Below, piece after piece: positions 10,998 through 23,291 of a DNA stretch of 64,000 nucleotides. Position 1 is the first letter of the stretch; each line of letters opens with the position of its first letter. This DNA comes from Stereum hirsutum FP-91666 SS1. Lineage: Eukaryota > Basidiomycota > Agaricomycetes > Russulales > Stereaceae. The DNA is taken from NCBI RefSeq assembly GCF_000264905.1, contig NW_006763139.1, positions 908,313 through 972,312 on the forward strand, read 5' to 3'. Position numbers and translations under genes: made by a program. The notes beneath the pieces are model-generated. The model was given only the letters and a program-made list of their open reading frames with translations. It had not been told where the DNA came from and ran no database searches.

Positions 10998-13710
10998 TCA
11001 ATCACTGTCGCTACTACTGTCGCTATCGTTCTTCTTCTCGTCATCGTCAGTTCCGCTCTCGTCGTCCTCTTCATCACTCGCGTCCTCAGGACGAATCTTC
11101 TTGACCGACCCTCCCCGCATGGCGGCCATCTGGCCCGCCAAACTGTCCTCCTCGGGGTCGGAGATGTAGTCTTCTTCCCCTTTCTCATCGTCATTGAGCG
11201 CGGACACGTCGTCGATCTTCAACTGTGAGTCACACATACGAGTGATTAGTGGACAGACAATGTGTATGAGACGAGAACGGTGTATCACGTACCGAAATAT
11301 CACGGTCGACATCCTCACCAACGAACGTATCGCTGACGATGTATATCCTCCACGTAAACAGTCCAACACCTGGCGGAGCCTGGAACTTAAGCTTGAAAGA
11401 CCGATAATTCCGTGTTTTCGAGGGATTGGAGAAGGGGATATCGAAGATGCGCATGGGAGGTACAACAATCCGGTTCGACTTGTCATCGGCAAGAACAATC
11501 CACCAGCCTGGTCGACGGTTCTACGTTTCGTTACCAAGATCAGCTATGCAGAGAAGACAGTACCAGGATAAAATCAACGTACGCCAGGCCAGTATGGCGC
11601 ATGCGCAATCCCACTGCCGTCAGTCGGCGCCGCGAGCTCTTCGAAATCTTTTGGACTGTTGAGGAATTCAAGGTCCTTAGCGGTCTCTGCTTCAGGTGCT
11701 GGGGGGTCGGTGGGAGCTGAGCCATTTGATTGGATGAACTCGGTGGACGGTGGCGTGAGGCGAAGTTTAACGAGGAGGTTGACTAATGCTGAAGGTGTGA
11801 CGATTCGTTCGCCGAGGACTAATATTTCGGTGTGAATTAACGATCGGAAGGAAGATGCTCGGAAAGCTCACCCTTAAACTGAGCATCGACAATTTCGACA
11901 CGGCCCCATCTTTCGACAGCCTTCTTGATATCATCCACTCGGCCGTCATTTCGTCCCTCCAAGGCGGTGACAACCTCTTTGATATCGTCCACAGCAGTAC
12001 CCAAACCTCGTACGTCCTCTTGCTTCAGTCCCGGTAATTGAGCGTATTTTTGAATTTTGCGTTCAGGATCGTATGCATTACTAGAAGGAAGAGGCAGGAG
12101 AGCCTGTGTGAGGTAGGCTTGTAAGCGCATGACGGCGACTGTGGGTTGGAGCCAGTTGCGCGCCATGGCAATATTGAGGAGGGCATTGAGAAGGGAAGGC
12201 GTTTGAAGAAGGAGCGCGGATTGTTCTACAAACGGAGTTTCAGTACAAAGGAAAGGATTGCAAGTGAGGTATGGGAGAGTTATAAACAAACCTTTCTTCA
12301 GTCCCGAATCCTGAATGTCCAACCTCAGTAGATGCGCGTGCAACAAGATGAGTACCCTTCTCCGCCCATTCATACCCTCACCCTTCTCGTCGACTAACTC
12401 TTTCAGATCCGTCCATTGTGCCTTCTCAAGCTCTGCAATCTTCTTCTCCAGCTCCTTCAATTCTTGCTCGACGCTAGGCTTGGGGGCTTTAGAGGTAGAA
12501 GGAACTTGCGAGAATTCCGAAGCTTTAGAGAGGGTGGTGAAGACTTTGTCGACGGAATCGTTTTCAGTGAGCGATTTGAAGAAGGTAGAAGCGGTCTGAG
12601 CGTTGATGCCGTCCTTGGTCTTTTGACGGGAGCCGAACCACCAGCGGCCCTGCAAAAGTATACGCTCATGATCAATAACTTCACATCGCATGTAAGGAAA
12701 TAAAGAGTAATACGTACGACGAGTATAGGCAGAGCAACACCGAATAGAAGGCCGTACACACCCAAAACCCAGATATTGTTCTGAGCTTCCACGATCCATC
12801 GAGGAAGTGCGATACCCATGGTGACTTCTTGCCTGCCATCCGGATGTCCGAATTCTTCGAAGTTTTTGCGGATGGTCTCGTCTGTTAACCTAAACCCCTA
12901 TTCTCAGCATGTTGGAAATCTAATCGTGTAAGCAATCCAAGCGCACGATTTGTATGCCTTGGTGAGGTCCACGAAGTAAGAAGCAATATCTTCGACGGTG
13001 GAGTTCTCGGTGGGCTTCATTTTATCGGGATGGCTGAGGGAATTATCGGTACTGAGGGTGAGCAAGATGAAGGGGGGCGCGTACTAGATCTTGGAAAGCT
13101 TCTTATAATGCGATTTGATCTCCTTCTCCGTTACGCCCTATGGGTGAAGAACAAATATTGAGTACTCAACACGCCCGCGGAATACGTGTGGCCTTCGTAC
13201 CATGGCAAGTCCCAAAATCTCATACGGGTTGTAGACCTTGTTCTCCGTGACTGCACTCCCGACCTTCCAGGACAGACCAGCAACGAGGAGCCAGCCGACG
13301 AGGACAAACGCGTTCCTACAGATATAAACCGTAAGGCCGCGTTCATGTTATGTGAGAAGTGTGAGTGTATCGGACGAACTTCTTAGAAACGTTGGGATGG
13401 AGGAGGCTGCCCGTTTCGCGCTGTTTTATCCGCTTGCGCTGTTCAACACAAGGGCCACATTCGCATGCCGCTGTAGGTATGGGACGACCTGTATGCGGGG
13501 CAACATGTCACCGAGTCCCAAACACTTGTCAGCGACGTTCTTTCTCTCTAAAGCCTTCGGAAATGACAGAGTAAACATGACGGGGATGTACATACGTTTG
13601 GTAACAGAAGAGAGGGCGGAGATGGAGAAAGGAATGAGGATGATGACTAGAAAGGTGATGATGAAGTAGAGGGCCATGTTGCCCGACTCGTCATAGTGGT
13701 AGCTGGCCAT
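10998..13710 (-). CDS. SEC63: ER translocon J-domain protein SEC63
   Basis: SEC63 recruits the lumenal Hsp70 BiP to the Sec61 channel for post-translational import. The start MASYHYDESGNMALYFIITF opens a first membrane helix. Further helices follow, then the J domain with HPD in LSHPDKMKPTENSTVEDI, and another membrane segment (VLGVYGLLFGVALPIL). The Sec63/Brl domain comes next, with a coiled coil (ELKELEKKIAELEKAQW) and an Ig-like part ending in FKLKFQAPPGVGLFTWRIYI. An acidic Ser/Asp/Glu tail closes the protein, the type of tail that binds Sec62. All family parts are present in order across many small exons. It lies head-to-tail with SMN and divergent to coilin (228 bp between starts). No damage seen. 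Confidence 0.95.
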
Positions 13711-13938
13711 CGTTGGACACCGGCCGTGTCGGCAGCTGGGGTTTTATGGAAAGAGAGCGTGAGGCCCAGTCGAGGACGTGGTGGAGGATGGAATGGAGGA
13801 GAGCCACGTCTCCGAAATGTGCTGGCATGAAACGCGCCACGCGCTGTTCCCCGCTTTACGTAACGCCCGAGAGCGCGTCGCGGTTGTGGCGGACATCGAG
13901 CACACCCTCGACATCTCTCGCTCTCACTGTCCAGCCCG
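13711..13938. promoter_or_regulatory. Divergent promoter region, SEC63 / coilin
   Basis: This 228-bp region separates the start codons of SEC63 and coilin and probably serves both. It is GC-rich and lacks an obvious TATA box. Open frames crossing it are uninterrupted by chance and show no protein-like composition. Confidence 0.45.
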
Positions 13939-15938
13939 ATGCGCATCAAGGTCGCCTCCGTCCCACCTCTACCGTCTATTCACGTCTGGTACTCTCTGCC
14001 AGAACCTACTCACGCGTCAGCCTCAAGAGCTCAGGAGAAGCTCATTACAATACAATCCCTTAAGCAACGACTATGTGCTGACCTCGGGGCCCTTCATGAT
14101 GCACGAATACACGCGAAGGATATACTTTTGCTCATGGATGATTTCGAGCTGCTGGACTCAAGTGGTGTCGATGTTCTTCGGGATGGAGACCTTGTATGGT
14201 GTGGCCCAACTTGTTTTTTTTCTGCTCGACAATCCGAACTGACGAAATTGGGTTGCGGATAAGTGTGCAGCAGGTAGCTGATGCTGTGACATCCTCCACT
14301 ATGAGGCGCAGATCTCCGTCACCAGGACCCCCACCACGAAAAAGAGCGAAACTTGCAGCCGCTCCGAGTACTTCAAAGCCCGTGGAGCCCAAAGCTGCTC
14401 CTGTGCGGGCCACATCAATCTCTTCATCTTCCTCGTCCTCATCTTCGTCTGAGGAGAGCTCGTCTACTTCATCATCCTCGTCAGAGTCGGATTCAGACAC
14501 AGACTCGAGTTCTTCATCTTCGTCGGATGCACCTTCTGTTCGTCCTTCGAAGGACTCCAAACTACCACCACTAAAAAAACAGAACAATGGGCTGTCGATA
14601 CCCAAATCAGCGAGTAACAATGTTGTGTAAGTTTATAATTGTCATCATCACTTCCCTCCAATCCGACTACGCAACTTCATCTCGACTTCCTGCTCTTCCC
14701 AGAACGGAACACATCCCTCCTGGTCAAGGCACTCACGCCACACACAGCCGCAACCAAAGACGGCGCAAGAAAAGGGCTGCCGAACGTGAAGACCCCGATT
14801 CGTACCCACCGCTCCCTATTGGGACCGCTAATGCAATACCGCTCGGCCCACCCATTCCATCTCACATATCTGCCAATGGGACACCCACACGACACTCGCA
14901 GAACAGCCATCTACAACAGGAGCAGTCACCGACTACGACGGCAGATGTGGGAGTGACGATGATGAATTTATCGAATAAGAACAAGAGGAGGGGCTTCAAG
15001 AGGTCTATGGCGAGTGTATTGCCGTCGAAGATCATTTTCGAGGATGAGCAACCAGATGGCGTTGGGTCTTCATCTACACCTCAAGTCGACATGGAGGTTC
15101 ACGCGTCTGGAACTCCCAATGCAGCCCTTCCGACCTCAAGACTTACGGCCTCTTTCGGTCGCCACGGCTCGAACGCGAACCCAAGCTTGCCGAGACTGGT
15201 GCCGCCGAGCGAGAAGCAGGAGATGGGCGTATTGCCAGGGAGGATGTTTGTGACGAGTGTAGATGTCGAAGAGGGGATGTGGCCGAAGAAGGGCGGGAAG
15301 AAGCGAAACGGGAAGGAAAAACAGACCGCGAACGGGTACAATTATGGAGAGCGAGAGAACGTCGGAGATTATGAGGGTGGGACTGGTGACGGAAAAAAGA
15401 GAAAGCGGAAGGAGAAGAATGGGTGGGATATCAGTGGGTACGGTGAGGACGAGGAGGACGTGGTGCTGCCGTATGACGATGAGAGCGCAGAGGCTTTGAT
15501 GATGAGTGGTAATGTCGACGAGAGGGAGAGTAAAGGTGACCTCGTATTTTGGGCGAAGGCCGAGAATGATTGGGATACATTACCCGTTTCTACGCGTGCC
15601 GAGAGGAGGAGCCTGCCTACAGGGACAGTTGTGGCGTGGAAGGTACGTCTCAGTGCATCGTTTACGATCGATATATCTCGACGACCATTAACTCATCGGT
15701 ATCCTCCTTTTAGGCATTGGGTCTTGATCCTACGACATTCTGTCCAGGGCTCATTGTTCACTTAGCTCGGATCAAGGAGAACACCGTTGAGAAAGTGCTT
15801 GTTCAGCTGATCCACAAGCCGACGATGGGACATGGGTTGTTGATATCTCAGGAGGAAGATGTTGAAGAAGAGTATAGTTGGGACGGGCTTGAGCTCGAGG
15901 GCGTGGAGTGGAGAGTTATTGATTTAGCAGGGCGGTAG
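13939..15938 (+). CDS. Coilin homolog (Cajal body scaffold)
   Basis: Coilin scaffolds Cajal bodies where snRNPs mature. Four exons (13939-14193, 14271-14626, 14703-15642, 15714-15938) give about 591 residues. The N-terminal ubiquitin-like domain ends in the hallmark DDFELLDSSGVDVLRDGDL. A Ser/Asp/Glu-rich linker follows, then a short motif conserved in coilins (IPPGQGTHATHSRNQRRRKK) after a splice that creates the codon before TEHIPPG. Basic Lys/Arg-rich segments come next. The C-terminal Tudor-like fold is recognisable from GTVVAWKALGLDPTTFCPGL to the end. Overall similarity to animal coilin is weak, so the call rests on domain order plus these motifs. The exon 2 acceptor could also be 3 nt downstream. 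Confidence 0.78.
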
Positions 15939-16238
15939 CTTTTTGATTATGATCAGACCATCTCGTCGTTGTGTATAATGAGTGTGGCCCAAACACGCGA
16001 GACGCTTAGGAGGATGACCAGCAACGGAGCAAGCCGGAGGAGGAGCCCGGGTGTGCCGTTGGGGCGCGTAAGAATTTCGCGGGCTCGGTCAGTTTGATAT
16101 TCGCGAGTCAAGCTCTGCCACCGCGCTCTCCTCGTCGTCGTCGTCGTCCACGCTCTGCGCCTTCGCGCCTTACGACCCTCTCCATCATCTGTATAGCAGT
16201 AGAGCAAGTTCTGCTCCTGACCGTCTCTCTTTCTTAGG
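15939..16238. other. Intergenic, coilin 3' end and PPR promoter
   Basis: Exactly 300 bp lie between the coilin stop and the PPR start. The downstream half is CT-rich with runs such as TCGTCGTCGTCGTCC, typical of basidiomycete promoters. No gene is seen. Confidence 0.5.
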
Positions 16239-19200
16239 ATGTTGCCGCTTCCCCAGGTAGCGTCGCACATCCTTCAGCATACATCTCGTGCCGCCGCTGC
16301 GGCCCAGAATCAGGCCACCCATGCCTTCAAGAATGCTCTCGGTCTTCAGTCTTCGGGTACTCAGTCCGCTTCCACTTCGCTAGGAACCTGGAATGGTGCT
16401 GGCTCTTCGAGTTGGGGCAGCGGTCATGCAGGTGCGGGAGGTGGCGCGAAGTATCATACCGGCAGTCGTTTCTACTCTGGTTACACCGTGAGTCTTCCAC
16501 CTTCGTCCTTGGCTCCTTCGTGGATCGCATGCTCAGAACGACATCCCTCACGCGTCCGTTTCCTTTCGTTCGTTCGATTAGGGTCCTGGCCGCGCGATCA
16601 CGCAGGCCAACACATCTACAGCACCTGACTCGGGCTCAAATCAGCCAGACGACGAAGACGTCTCTCTGAAGCCAGTCGTCGTCTCAGGCTCCTCCCGGAG
16701 ATATCGCAATCGCAGTCAAAGCTTTTCGCCCGGTTCTAGGGAGGGAGTAGAGCGGGGCAAGGAACTCGGGGTCTTCAAGGCAGTCCAACAACACGTTCGG
16801 TCCAGACACGCTTTTGCAGAGCCCTCTCGTCCAGAGGTCATTCCGGAGAGTCCGCCAACCGAACGGGTTCGCCGCAACTCCACATCTTCCACGGCTTCAT
16901 TACCATCGTCAGGTGAACCTCTTCACGACATCCCTCCCTCCGCGCCTGTTCCTCAGCCTTCTCTCAATGCTGCCGACGTAGATCCTGCCACCCCTCAGAC
17001 CGTCCTCAGTCCTGATGCCCCAAAGTCCAAGGAAAACTCGCCAACTCCCCATCGCTCTAGCTCACCCAATGCGCACAATGCTCATCTCGCTCTTGACCGT
17101 CTTCGCGATGTGAGGACGAGGTCGACGGTTCGCGATTGGAATCAGGTTATGGGAGACCTCGTCGCAGTCAGAACGCCAGGCGAACCCGTCACGGAAATCC
17201 TTCAGGCATACAACGACATGGTTGGGCGGAACATCGTCCCCAATATGGATACCTACGCTCTGCTCATCGACGTTCTCTGTGAGCGCGACTTCGAGACTCA
17301 AAAGATCATATCGACCTTGCAGACCCGTATCCATCGCCGCACGCTCAAGGGTATGGCCGATTCGCCGGATGCCTTCACCGACGAGAAACGGATTCAGGCT
17401 TTGCGGGCGGAGAACAACTTTGCGTCTGCGATGTCCTTGTTCCAGGCTGCGAACACACTCTCCACTGCACGGTTCACCTCTCGCATCTTCCTGAACCTCT
17501 TACGCTCTGCTGCGGCCCACGGAACCATCGAGCCCGCCATTCGCATTTTTGCTCAGGCCGAGAAGAACTCAGACAATAAGCTCTCTCAACTATATTACCT
17601 GTACCTCATCTCCACCTACTCGACCAGCGGAGATATCGAGGGTGCCAAAGTCGTATTCGATGAATACTTGCGTGCCGCTCGCGACAACAGGATATTCTGG
17701 ACTTCCGACAAAGGTTTCGACGCGCACGTCGGCACCATCCGCATCTGGAACCACATGATCGATGCCTACTTCCAAGTCAATGACCCGGCCAGCGCGCTCT
17801 CGCTCTTAGAGAAGATGCTCGACAGCAAGGCTGGCCCGGATTTCACTCCCGCCGAAGTACCGAACCCGAACCTCGCCACTTTCAATTGCATCATCAGAGG
17901 CTTCATCCGCAACGGCGACGTCGCTACGGCCTTGATCTGGTTCGAACGATTGATGCAAGAGGATCATCGGCCAGCGGACCATAACGAGCCTACCAGCAAG
18001 CCTCCTGCGCCCGACGCCCACATGTGGCACAATATAGTCGAAGCTCTCGCGGCCCATGGTATGGTCGAGGACCTCAACCGAATTCTGAAAGACGAAACGT
18101 CGTCCTGGACGCAGGCTGGTGGATATGACATCGTGGAGCTTCGCACCTTCGCTAGTGTACAAGCCATTGCGTACCACGCTAATGTGAAGTACCTGACTGA
18201 GAAGAAGGGTGCCCTTTCACTCGACAAGGCGAACGAAATAATGGAATTCACGCTGAACCACATCCTTGGATCAGACTCGAGGAAGTGGACGCCTCGCTTG
18301 AGGGAAATGGGCGGAGCAGACGCTTTGGAGCCTCTCGCCGCCGTTGCGATCGAGTATGGGAATGTCGACGTCGCTATCCGGGTCGTAGAAGGCCTTCTGG
18401 CTGTCGTAGACCATCGACTTCCGGTTCACGTCGATGGCACCATGGTCAGGGCGGATATTTCCGTCAGTCCTCTGACAGATCGTATCCTTATTGACGCCTT
18501 AGGATCTCCTCGCGACCTTTCCCTCCGTGACTGTCTTCGACTTGCGACTGCCTGGCACAACCGCGGGTTACACATCAGCCAGAATTTAGCCAAGGCCCTC
18601 TCGCGCTCGTACACTTCCGCGAAGGAGTCAAACGAGGCCGCGCAACTACAGGTACAAGACTGGGAACTTCTCGCTATGGCTGTCACCCGAGACGAAGCTG
18701 CCGCTGGTACTGCCGCCGCTGCGCTCGCCCGCTCTCTCCTGTCAGATATGGCCGAGCGAGGATTCGATCTGAAGGAGTTGTCGAAATCGAACGTCGAGAG
18801 CCTCCTCGCGGTTGTGGCCAGCGTGGAGACCGAGCAACCCGTCCGCGAGCTCCTAACTTCTCTGGGGCCCGCGTACTCCTCTCTCCTGGAGACGTTGGAT
18901 GAGATGCTTACCCCACAAAAGCCCGAGACCAGGGTTCCACAACCTGCTCAGAACCTCACAATCGATGCTTTCCACAGTAGGTGGGTAGACGAGCATTCCC
19001 AAGGTCAACGCTCCTCCGTGTCCCCTCATCAATGTTTCGCGCGAGTTGTCGAAGGCAAGGCAAAGGGCCTTTACCCCACTCCTGAGGTCCTTGCTCATCT
19101 CATCGAAGCGCTTGGACGTGCGAAGGCTCCTCGGGAGGTATATGTGCTTTACGATGACGCCCAGACAGCACTCTCGCTTCTGGAGAACAATAAGGAGGAA

Positions 19201-20651
19201 CAGGTCAAGGGTTGGTTTACGGTCGAAAACGCTATGATCATCGCCCACGGACATCTTGGCGACGGCCCTCGTGCGGATCTTCACCGTATGCGGTTGCTGG
19301 AGAATGGGGCTTCGCCCACGGCCGACGCGTACGGTGCTATGATTCAGGCTGTCCGGGAGACCACTGACGACACTGCCCGCGCCGTCGCCTACTTCGAAGA
19401 GTCACAGATGCGCGGAGTAACCCCGAACCTCTTCCTCTACAACACCGTCATCTCGAAACTCGCAAAGGCTCGCAAGGCCGACTATGCCATCGAACTGTTC
19501 CAGAAGATGAGGGCGCACATGATCAGGCCTTCCTCGGTAACCTACGGCGCTCTGATCGCTGCGTGCTGCAGAGTCGGCGACGTCCAGTCGGCGGAGACGC
19601 TTTTCGATGAGATGATCCAGCAGCCGAATTTCAAGCCTCGTATCCCGCCGTACAATACCATGATGCAATTCTTCGTTCAGACCAAGCCGAACAGGGCTCA
19701 GTTCCTGCACTACTACGAAGAGATGAAGCGAGCCAGGATTCAGCCATCTGCGCATACATATAAGGTATGTCTTCGCTCTACGCGTTGGTTTCGTGCACTG
19801 CTGAGCTTTTCTTTATCACAGCTGCTCATCGACGCATACGGTACCATCGAGCCACCGGATTTCAATGCCATGAGCATGGCTTTCAATCAGCTTGTCAAGA
19901 AGGGCTTGCAAGTCACTGGTGCTCACTGGGCTTCTCTTATCAATGCCTATGGGTGTGTCGGTAAGGACCTCGACAAGGCTCTTGAGGTCTTCGAGTCCAT
20001 CGCAAATCACTCGACCACCCGGACTGCTCCCACTCAACTCCCCGACGCCGTCGCGTACGAAGCTATCATCAATGTCCTCGTCACTCATCGTCGCACGGAC
20101 CTCATTCCCGTGTACCTCGACCGTCTTTCCAAGAGTGGCATCCACATGACGGCCTATATCGTCAACATCCTCATCAAAGGCCACGCGTCTGCGGGAGACA
20201 TCGTACGGGCACGAGAAGCTTTCGAGAGTCTCGCTGACCCGCCTACGGGTGTCGCGGCCGCGAACAATCATGCTCCCCATGACGCCTCACCACCTCACTA
20301 CGTAAACCCTCAAGATCCTGTATATCGCGAGGTGAGCACGTTTTTACACGGTCGAGGATATATATGAGACTAACATTATCCATTATCATCAGCCTTCCAC
20401 ATGGGAAGCAATGGTGCGAGCAGAGTTGGGATGCGGGAATCGGGATCAGGCAGTTGCCCTGCTGGACAGGCTATCTATGAGGTACGCAGTTCATCCACAA
20501 TGACTTCCAATGCGTCCTTCCTAACAATTTACACAGAGGTTATCCCGAATCAATATACAAGCGTATCAGTGGTATCATGCTCGATGATACTGTTTCTCCA
20601 TGGCCGTCAACGGACTCTGGTTATAACTCCTCCCCTATACACAGTCCATAA
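16239..20651 (+). CDS. Large mitochondrial-type pentatricopeptide repeat (PPR) protein
   Basis: PPR proteins bind organellar RNA and control its processing, stability or translation. Five exons (16239-16487, 16582-19764, 19822-20331, 20393-20481, 20537-20651) give 1,381 residues, with one huge 3.2-kb exon. The N-terminus is Ala/Ser-rich and basic, compatible with a mitochondrial presequence. A disordered Ser/Pro-rich part follows, then helical repeats of about 35 residues, for example VPNMDTYALLIDVLCERDFE, TPNLFLYNTVISKLAKARK and RPSSVTYGALIAACCRVGD. Repeats continue past residue 1,200. The arrangement resembles fungal PPRs required for COX1 expression (CYA-5 type), but I cannot assign the RNA target. 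The ATG at 16239 is the first in frame and is preceded by a CT-rich leader. Confidence 0.92.
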
Positions 20652-21628
20652 AAGCATAGGTTCAATTTGCGCCGTCTCCTCGCTTTCCATCGCATGGTTT
20701 TCGTTGTCTGTTCCTGTAATTATACTTCTCTTATCTTACGCCGTCCTTGTCTGCCATCCGATCATCCGTCTCGTCCCTCATTGGTTTTATGAACCAGCTC
20801 TTGCAGTCATCATGTATCAGATCATCCATTACCGACCGTTTACGCACGCATGCACACCTTTCTGCTACTTCTACATTATAGCTTGCTCCTTCCCAATTGC
20901 TCTGACTCTTCACGCATATGCTTACATACCTACAGTCTACGACAGATCGACCATTAAAATGTACACGAGCAGAGCGACCTATTTTTCATCGGCATTGTAC
21001 CATGTTTGAGCTCGCCATACTTACTTCGGACGTCCTTTGTTTCTGTGTTGCTCAAAGACCTTGCGCAATTGCATTTGAAGAGCTCGAGATTCATGAGCTC
21101 ATATTTTCGAACAAAAAAACTACCAAATTTCACATCGAAGCATGAATCCGCAGAAAACTCAAGTCCAGCCGTTTCGGCCTTGATCAAGGTCTCTTCGCCG
21201 GACCCTACGAACGACGCTCTTGTCACCTCCACGCCCGGTTGTGAGGACGTCACCCTGTGAAGCCATTACCCCTCCTACAAGAGAGAGTCTCCAAAGCGCT
21301 TGCTTTTGCGCAGAAATGATAGACGGTGTCCTGTTGGCTGAAACGGCGATAGTGTGGTTTGGAGAGGCTAATGACCACGAAGGGGCCAAGTACGATGACA
21401 TCGAGCATATACATGCGCTTGGTATCCGCTCTGACGGTCATTGATGGTTGAAGTGTAGGTGTGGCTCTGGACCATTCTTCATCGTCGACGTTGTTCACCA
21501 CTGTAACGTCGGGCTTTCAGCTTGAGGAAGACTGCTGTCAACCTCTGTCAACTTGCGTCGAGCGCTTTATTCCATAAATCACGATTCTATTGTAGACCAT
21601 CAAGTGACGGAGGCAATAGTGACCATTG
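20652..21628. other. Convergent intergenic region, unresolved short ORFs
   Basis: This lies between the PPR stop and the SH3-protein stop. Three overlapping minus-strand ORFs around 20950-21500 (83, 80 and about 99 codons) could in principle be exons of one small gene, but I could not join them with convincing splice sites. The plus-strand ORF at 21006-21260 overlaps them. I leave this as non-coding, with low confidence. Confidence 0.4.
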
Positions 21629-22854
21629 CTATAGGAGCTTGACATATGCGGCCGGAAACAGTCCACTCTTTCCGTCGGCCACACCGGTCCACCTAAAACG
21701 AGGATAAGCAGGGGTAATTCAGCATTGCGAAAAGTTCTGATGAATGATACAGGACGGACCAATCTGCGGAAGACCTCTCGGTGACCAAGATACGCTGTCC
21801 CGCTCTGATTTCCAGATCTGTCGATTCCTGTAGAACAGTACAGACAGTCATATTCATGAGTAAAATCGCCGTAATACATGCAGCAGGATACATAGGATGA
21901 AGATATAGATACACATACCGCACTGCTGTAGTCATACAATGCTTCTGCCCACTCACCCGCAGTCTCCTCCTCAGGCTCAGGCTCCGGCTCTGGCGCAGGA
22001 GCAGGAGATACATGGCGGACGGGAGGAGGAGCAAAGCCACCACGTTTGGGACCGAAAGCGGCTGGGATGGGAGGTGCTACTGAGGGTGGTGTGGCGGATT
22101 TGTTGGCTGTAGAATTGCGGAGGGAGGTGAACATGTTCTTGGCGGACGAAGTGTCGACATCTCCGAATCTCTGCATTGCCGAGCGTCACCCATGGAGCAG
22201 TTAAGAGGGCAGGAGAAAGACGTGGAGGGTTGATGGATACAGATGCGGTTAAAGGGAAAAGGGGCTAAATGAGAGTACTGGCGTACCTTCGTATGAGCGA
22301 GATTTCGTGTAGCCGAGCTCGCAGAAGCAGAATCATCCTCCGTGCTGGAGCTATTCCTCGCATGAAACGCTGGTGGTGTAGGTTTTGTCGACGATGACGA
22401 CGGAGGTGCTTGTTCTCGTCCAGAGAAAGCAAGCGAAGCTGCGGCAACCCGACCTGCTGCGTTCTGTACTGAAGTGTTCGATGCCTTATAATCCGCACAC
22501 ATAACCCTCTTTAATTATGCGATACATGACAAGGAAGTATTACGGAACGCACCACGCCCGAGTATGGGCTACTTTTCGGTACATTCTTCAGTCCAGTCGA
22601 TACGAGGTTCGCGGTCAGGGCAGGATTGTTCGCAAGTGCTTTGTGCACGGCTGCTCCTGCTGCTGCACCATGGGATTGCCCTCCAGGGCTATCCGAGGAG
22701 AGAGATCCGAGGATGTCTGGACGAGAGGTGAAGTATCTGAAGAGCTGGTGAGATCATAGACTGATGACTTCGATGACCAGAATGTGCGGCGCAACTCATC
22801 CAAAAGTGAGAAGAAAGCATCTTTCTCGTGTGTTGGGAGGTTGGAGAAGACCAT
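21629..22854 (-). CDS. SH3-domain protein, cortical actin / endocytosis type
   Basis: Spliced, this is about 274 residues. It starts MVFSNLPTHEKDAFFSLLDE, joined across an intron to YFTSRPDILGSL, a helical N-terminus. A Ser/Thr/Pro-rich middle follows with a PAPAPEPEPEPEEE stretch. The C-terminal SH3 domain reads AEALYDYSSA, then DLEIRAGQRILVTERSSADW, then TGVADGKSGLFPAAYVKLL at the very end. The ALYDY, the paired Trp (DWW across a splice) and the final P-x-x-Y are all present, so the peptide-binding groove is intact. The layout recalls LSB1/LSB2-like actin regulators that bind Las17/WASP, but the N-terminus does not let me choose. I took the ATG that opens the conserved N-terminus. Confidence 0.82.
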
Positions 22855-23291
22855 TGACTGAACAGCAGTCCTCACACGTGAGAATTGATGAGTAGGGATA
22901 GAGAACCGAGAATGTTTAGAGGAATCGAGGTGGCCGTTTGGGCTAAAGGAATACAGTGCTACACTTATGCATCGCCACGACCATCGCTCGCCACTTCCGC
23001 TCGGAGCCGTGTGGCGTCAGGTCAGGTACAACACTCCCCTTTTGCTGCGTCAAACCTTCGAAACTTGGTGGGTCAGACAGAAAGTGTCAAACAGATCTCA
23101 ATATAATTGTGGCAGTTGCAGCGATACCATGGGCTAAGGTATAAGCATACTCCATGCTTGCTACGCGTACATGCACAATGAATAAATATGCTTAAAGTAG
23201 ATGCAATCAATCCGAGTGTAGTCTCAGTAGAGCCCTTCAACAACCCTTCACGCTGGAACAGACATCTTTCGCATAGAGATGCCACGTCAAA
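22855..23291. other. Intergenic, no gene seen
   Basis: This 437-bp stretch lies upstream of the SH3 gene and downstream of the GH128 gene. It should hold the SH3 promoter and the glucanase 3' untranslated region. Nothing else is supported. Confidence 0.5.

Noticed and set aside
14132..14620. Minus-strand acidic ORF of 162 codons
   Set aside because: It mirrors the Ser-rich linker of coilin on the other strand and crosses its introns without splice logic.
20954..21501. Three overlapping minus-strand ORFs that might be exons of a small gene
   Set aside because: No convincing GT-AG junctions join them, and they fall in the expected 3' untranslated regions of two convergent genes.
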